Source of the DNA: Nostoc commune NIES-4072
GTDB lineage: Bacteria; Cyanobacteriota; Cyanobacteriia; Cyanobacteriales; Nostocaceae
Assembly (NCBI RefSeq): GCF_003113895.1
Contig: NZ_BDUD01000001.1
Coordinates: 372,001-436,000, forward strand
DNA: 64,000 nucleotides
Direction: 5' to 3'
Each line of letters opens with the position of its first letter. The first letter of the stretch is position 1. A program made the translations under genes and the position numbers. Positions 62,439-64,000 of the stretch are shown here, one piece after another. The notes under the pieces were generated by a model that saw only the letters and a list, made by a program, of their open reading frames with translations, did no database searches and was not told the origin of the DNA.

Positions 62439-64000
62439 TCAACTCAACTGTTCAAACTTAAATTTCCCTTTAATGAACTTGTTAAAGTATTGACCTTTAG
62501 ACGGTGCATTGTCTAAGTCATCCTTGACACTGGGAGGTACTTTGAAATACTCGTAAACACTTCCACTATCAAATTCAATAGTCAGTGTTTGAGTTTTTGG
62601 CTCATAGGTAAATTGCTTAATAACGCTGCCTTCAGGCTTTAGTAGCGGGAAGGCGATCGCATCCCGAATACTGGCACAATCAGTTAATAACATTACCAAC
62701 CGATCAATGCCAATCCCTAAACCACCTGTAGGCGGCATCCCGTATTCAAGGGCTGTCAAAAAGTCTTCATCTACACCTTGGGCTTCTAAGTCACCAGCAG
62801 CTTTTCTTTCAGCTTGGGCTTCTAAGCGTTCTCTTTGATCGATAGGATCGGTAAGTTCTGAGAAGCTGTTCCCAGTTTCTCGCCCTACGATAAATAACTC
62901 AAATCTTTCCACCAAACCAAGTTGAGAACGGTGGGGTTTTGCTAAAGGCGAAATTTCTACTGGGTAATCAATTACAAAGGTAGGTTGAATTAAATTAGCT
63001 TCTACCTTCTCTTCAAAAGCTAAATTCAGTAACTTACCAATTGATTTCGCTTCATCTACACCAGGAATAGCTGCATTTTTACTTGCTATTTTTGCTTCTT
63101 CCAAAGTTTGAAAAGAATTGAAATCCAAGCCTGTAAATTCTTTAACTAAATCGTGCATTGTCACCCGCCGCCAAGGTGGTGTTAAATCTATAGGTTCCCC
63201 TTGGTAGGTGATTTGCAGTGTGCCGAGTACATCTTGGGCGACAGTAGTAATAATCCCTTCTGTCAGCGCCATCATGTCGTTGTAATCGGCGTAGGCTTGG
63301 TAAATTTCAATCGTGGTAAATTCGGGATTATGCCGAGTCGAAATTCCCTCATTACGGAAAACCCGCCCCAATTCAAACACCTTTTCAAAACCACCTACAA
63401 TCAACCGCTTGAGATGAAGCTCTGTGGCAATTCGCAGATACAACTCCATTTCTAAGGTGTTGTGGTAAGTGATAAATGGACGCGCATCTGCACCCCCAGT
63501 CTCACTTTGCAAAACTGGTGTTTCAATTTCCAGAAAATCTCGTTCTTCTAAATAGCGACGAATACCAGCAGTAATTTGGGCGCGACGGCGGAAAGTTTGC
63601 CGCACTTCCGGGTTAACAATCAAGTCAACGTAGCGCTGACGGTAGCGCTTGGCAACATCCGTTAATCCATGCCACTTGTCGGGTAGGGGCAACAGGGATT
63701 TAGTCAGGATAGTATATTGTTTAACGTAGACAGATAATTCGCCCTTTTCAGTCCGTTTAATAGTACCTTTAACTCCCAGGATGTCGCCTGCATCTGTGAG
63801 TTGTTTTAAATGATTGAAGGCATCAGCATCAATATCTGCCATGCTTTCTTGGATGCGATTTTTATCCAAATAAAGCTGAATTGTGCCAGTTTCATCTTGT
63901 AAAGTGAAGAAAGCCAGTTTACCGAAAACGCGACGTGCCATAATACGTCCTGCGATCGCAACTTCTAAATCAACTTCTTCACCACTGGCTAAATCGGCAA
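62439..64000 (-). CDS. lysS: Lysyl-tRNA synthetase with C-terminal KTSC domain, partial
   Basis: The class II enzyme charges tRNA-Lys. The gene continues in frame past the right edge. The anticodon-binding domain is partly present ([20 protein letters not shown]). Class II motifs include [40 protein letters not shown] and [20 protein letters not shown]. After the synthetase core an extra domain of about 65 residues ([35 protein letters not shown]) matches KTSC, a small domain known at some LysRS C-termini. The native start is outside the window. Confidence 0.95.
   Translation of the reverse strand, partial: ADLASGEEVDLEVAIAGRIMARRVFGKLAFFTLQDETGTIQLYLDKNRIQESMADIDADAFNHLKQLTDAGDILGVKGTIKRTEKGELSVYVKQYTILTKSLLPLPDKWHGLTDVAKRYRQRYVDLIVNPEVRQTFRRRAQITAGIRRYLEERDFLEIETPVLQSETGGADARPFITYHNTLEMELYLRIATELHLKRLIVGGFEKVFELGRVFRNEGISTRHNPEFTTIEIYQAYADYNDMMALTEGIITTVAQDVLGTLQITYQGEPIDLTPPWRRVTMHDLVKEFTGLDFNSFQTLEEAKIASKNAAIPGVDEAKSIGKLLNLAFEEKVEANLIQPTFVIDYPVEISPLAKPHRSQLGLVERFELFIVGRETGNSFSELTDPIDQRERLEAQAERKAAGDLEAQGVDEDFLTALEYGMPPTGGLGIGIDRLVMLLTDCASIRDAIAFPLLKPEGSVIKQFTYEPKTQTLTIEFDSGSVYEYFKVPPSVKDDLDNAPSKGQYFNKFIKGKFKFEQLS

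Overview
The window is chromosomal DNA of a filamentous, Nostoc/Anabaena-type cyanobacterium. The evidence is the frequent GCGATCGC (HIP1) octamer, heptamer repeat tracts of the TCATTAG/GACTAAT kind, and genes typical of the phylum: a Tab2-type RNA-binding protein, the FTR variable chain, SasA with its KaiB-like domain, CRR7, a plant-type ferredoxin, a DUF2854 protein and a PEP-CTERM protein. It is gene-sparse (about 45 genes), with many long spacers holding palindromic and mobile repeats. No tRNA, rRNA or CRISPR array was found.

Layout. 1-4000: partial tab2, a DUF433/DUF5615 toxin-antitoxin-like pair, a HAD hydrolase, a type II NADH dehydrogenase and a radical-SAM activase. 4000-10000: orphan FecCD permease, SMR pump, small heat-shock protein, ferredoxin, hemD. 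9163-12085: an HtrA-like protein that has lost catalytic His and Ser, an intact trypsin-like protease, and a LuxR-type regulator with a degenerate receiver that overlaps the protease by 4 bp. 12400-22800: glycosyltransferase, two translationally coupled small genes, an RTX gene ending in an IscB C-terminal remnant, a PEP-CTERM protein, MFS pump, membrane protein, photolyase, and an RHH-TOBE protein with a possible operator. 23039-25609: a seven-repeat FG-GAP/RTX protein. 26800-34100: ftrV, YdcF family, an APH/kinase fusion, rplY, purA, and a 2OG-Fe(II) oxygenase fused to a Cys-less peroxiredoxin fold. 34700-47340: signalling genes (CHASE3-PAS kinase, sasA, a GGDEF regulator, a receiver), crr7 and ppk1. 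47467-53185: a chaperone-usher-like fimbrial locus preceded by a large PPC/ELWxxDGT surface protein. 56787-64000: histidine kinase, secreted protein, TPR protein, sigma-like factor, glyoxalase-like protein and a lysyl-tRNA synthetase with a C-terminal KTSC domain.

The most notable results are these. (1) There are three dispersed tandem arrays, each with 11 clear 21-bp units (231 bp). Their unit sequences differ but share a start, and each lies beside a MITE-like element. (2) A 93-bp MITE has three almost identical copies, 13-bp terminal inverted repeats and perfect 5-bp target duplications. (3) The chaperone-usher-like locus has a usher with odd ends. (4) The pseudoprotease/protease/pseudo-receiver cluster may be a functional unit. 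(5) Palindromic repeats are inserted in frame inside several proteins. (6) An IscB remnant truncates an RTX gene. All functions are inferred from reading the sequence; no database search was possible.
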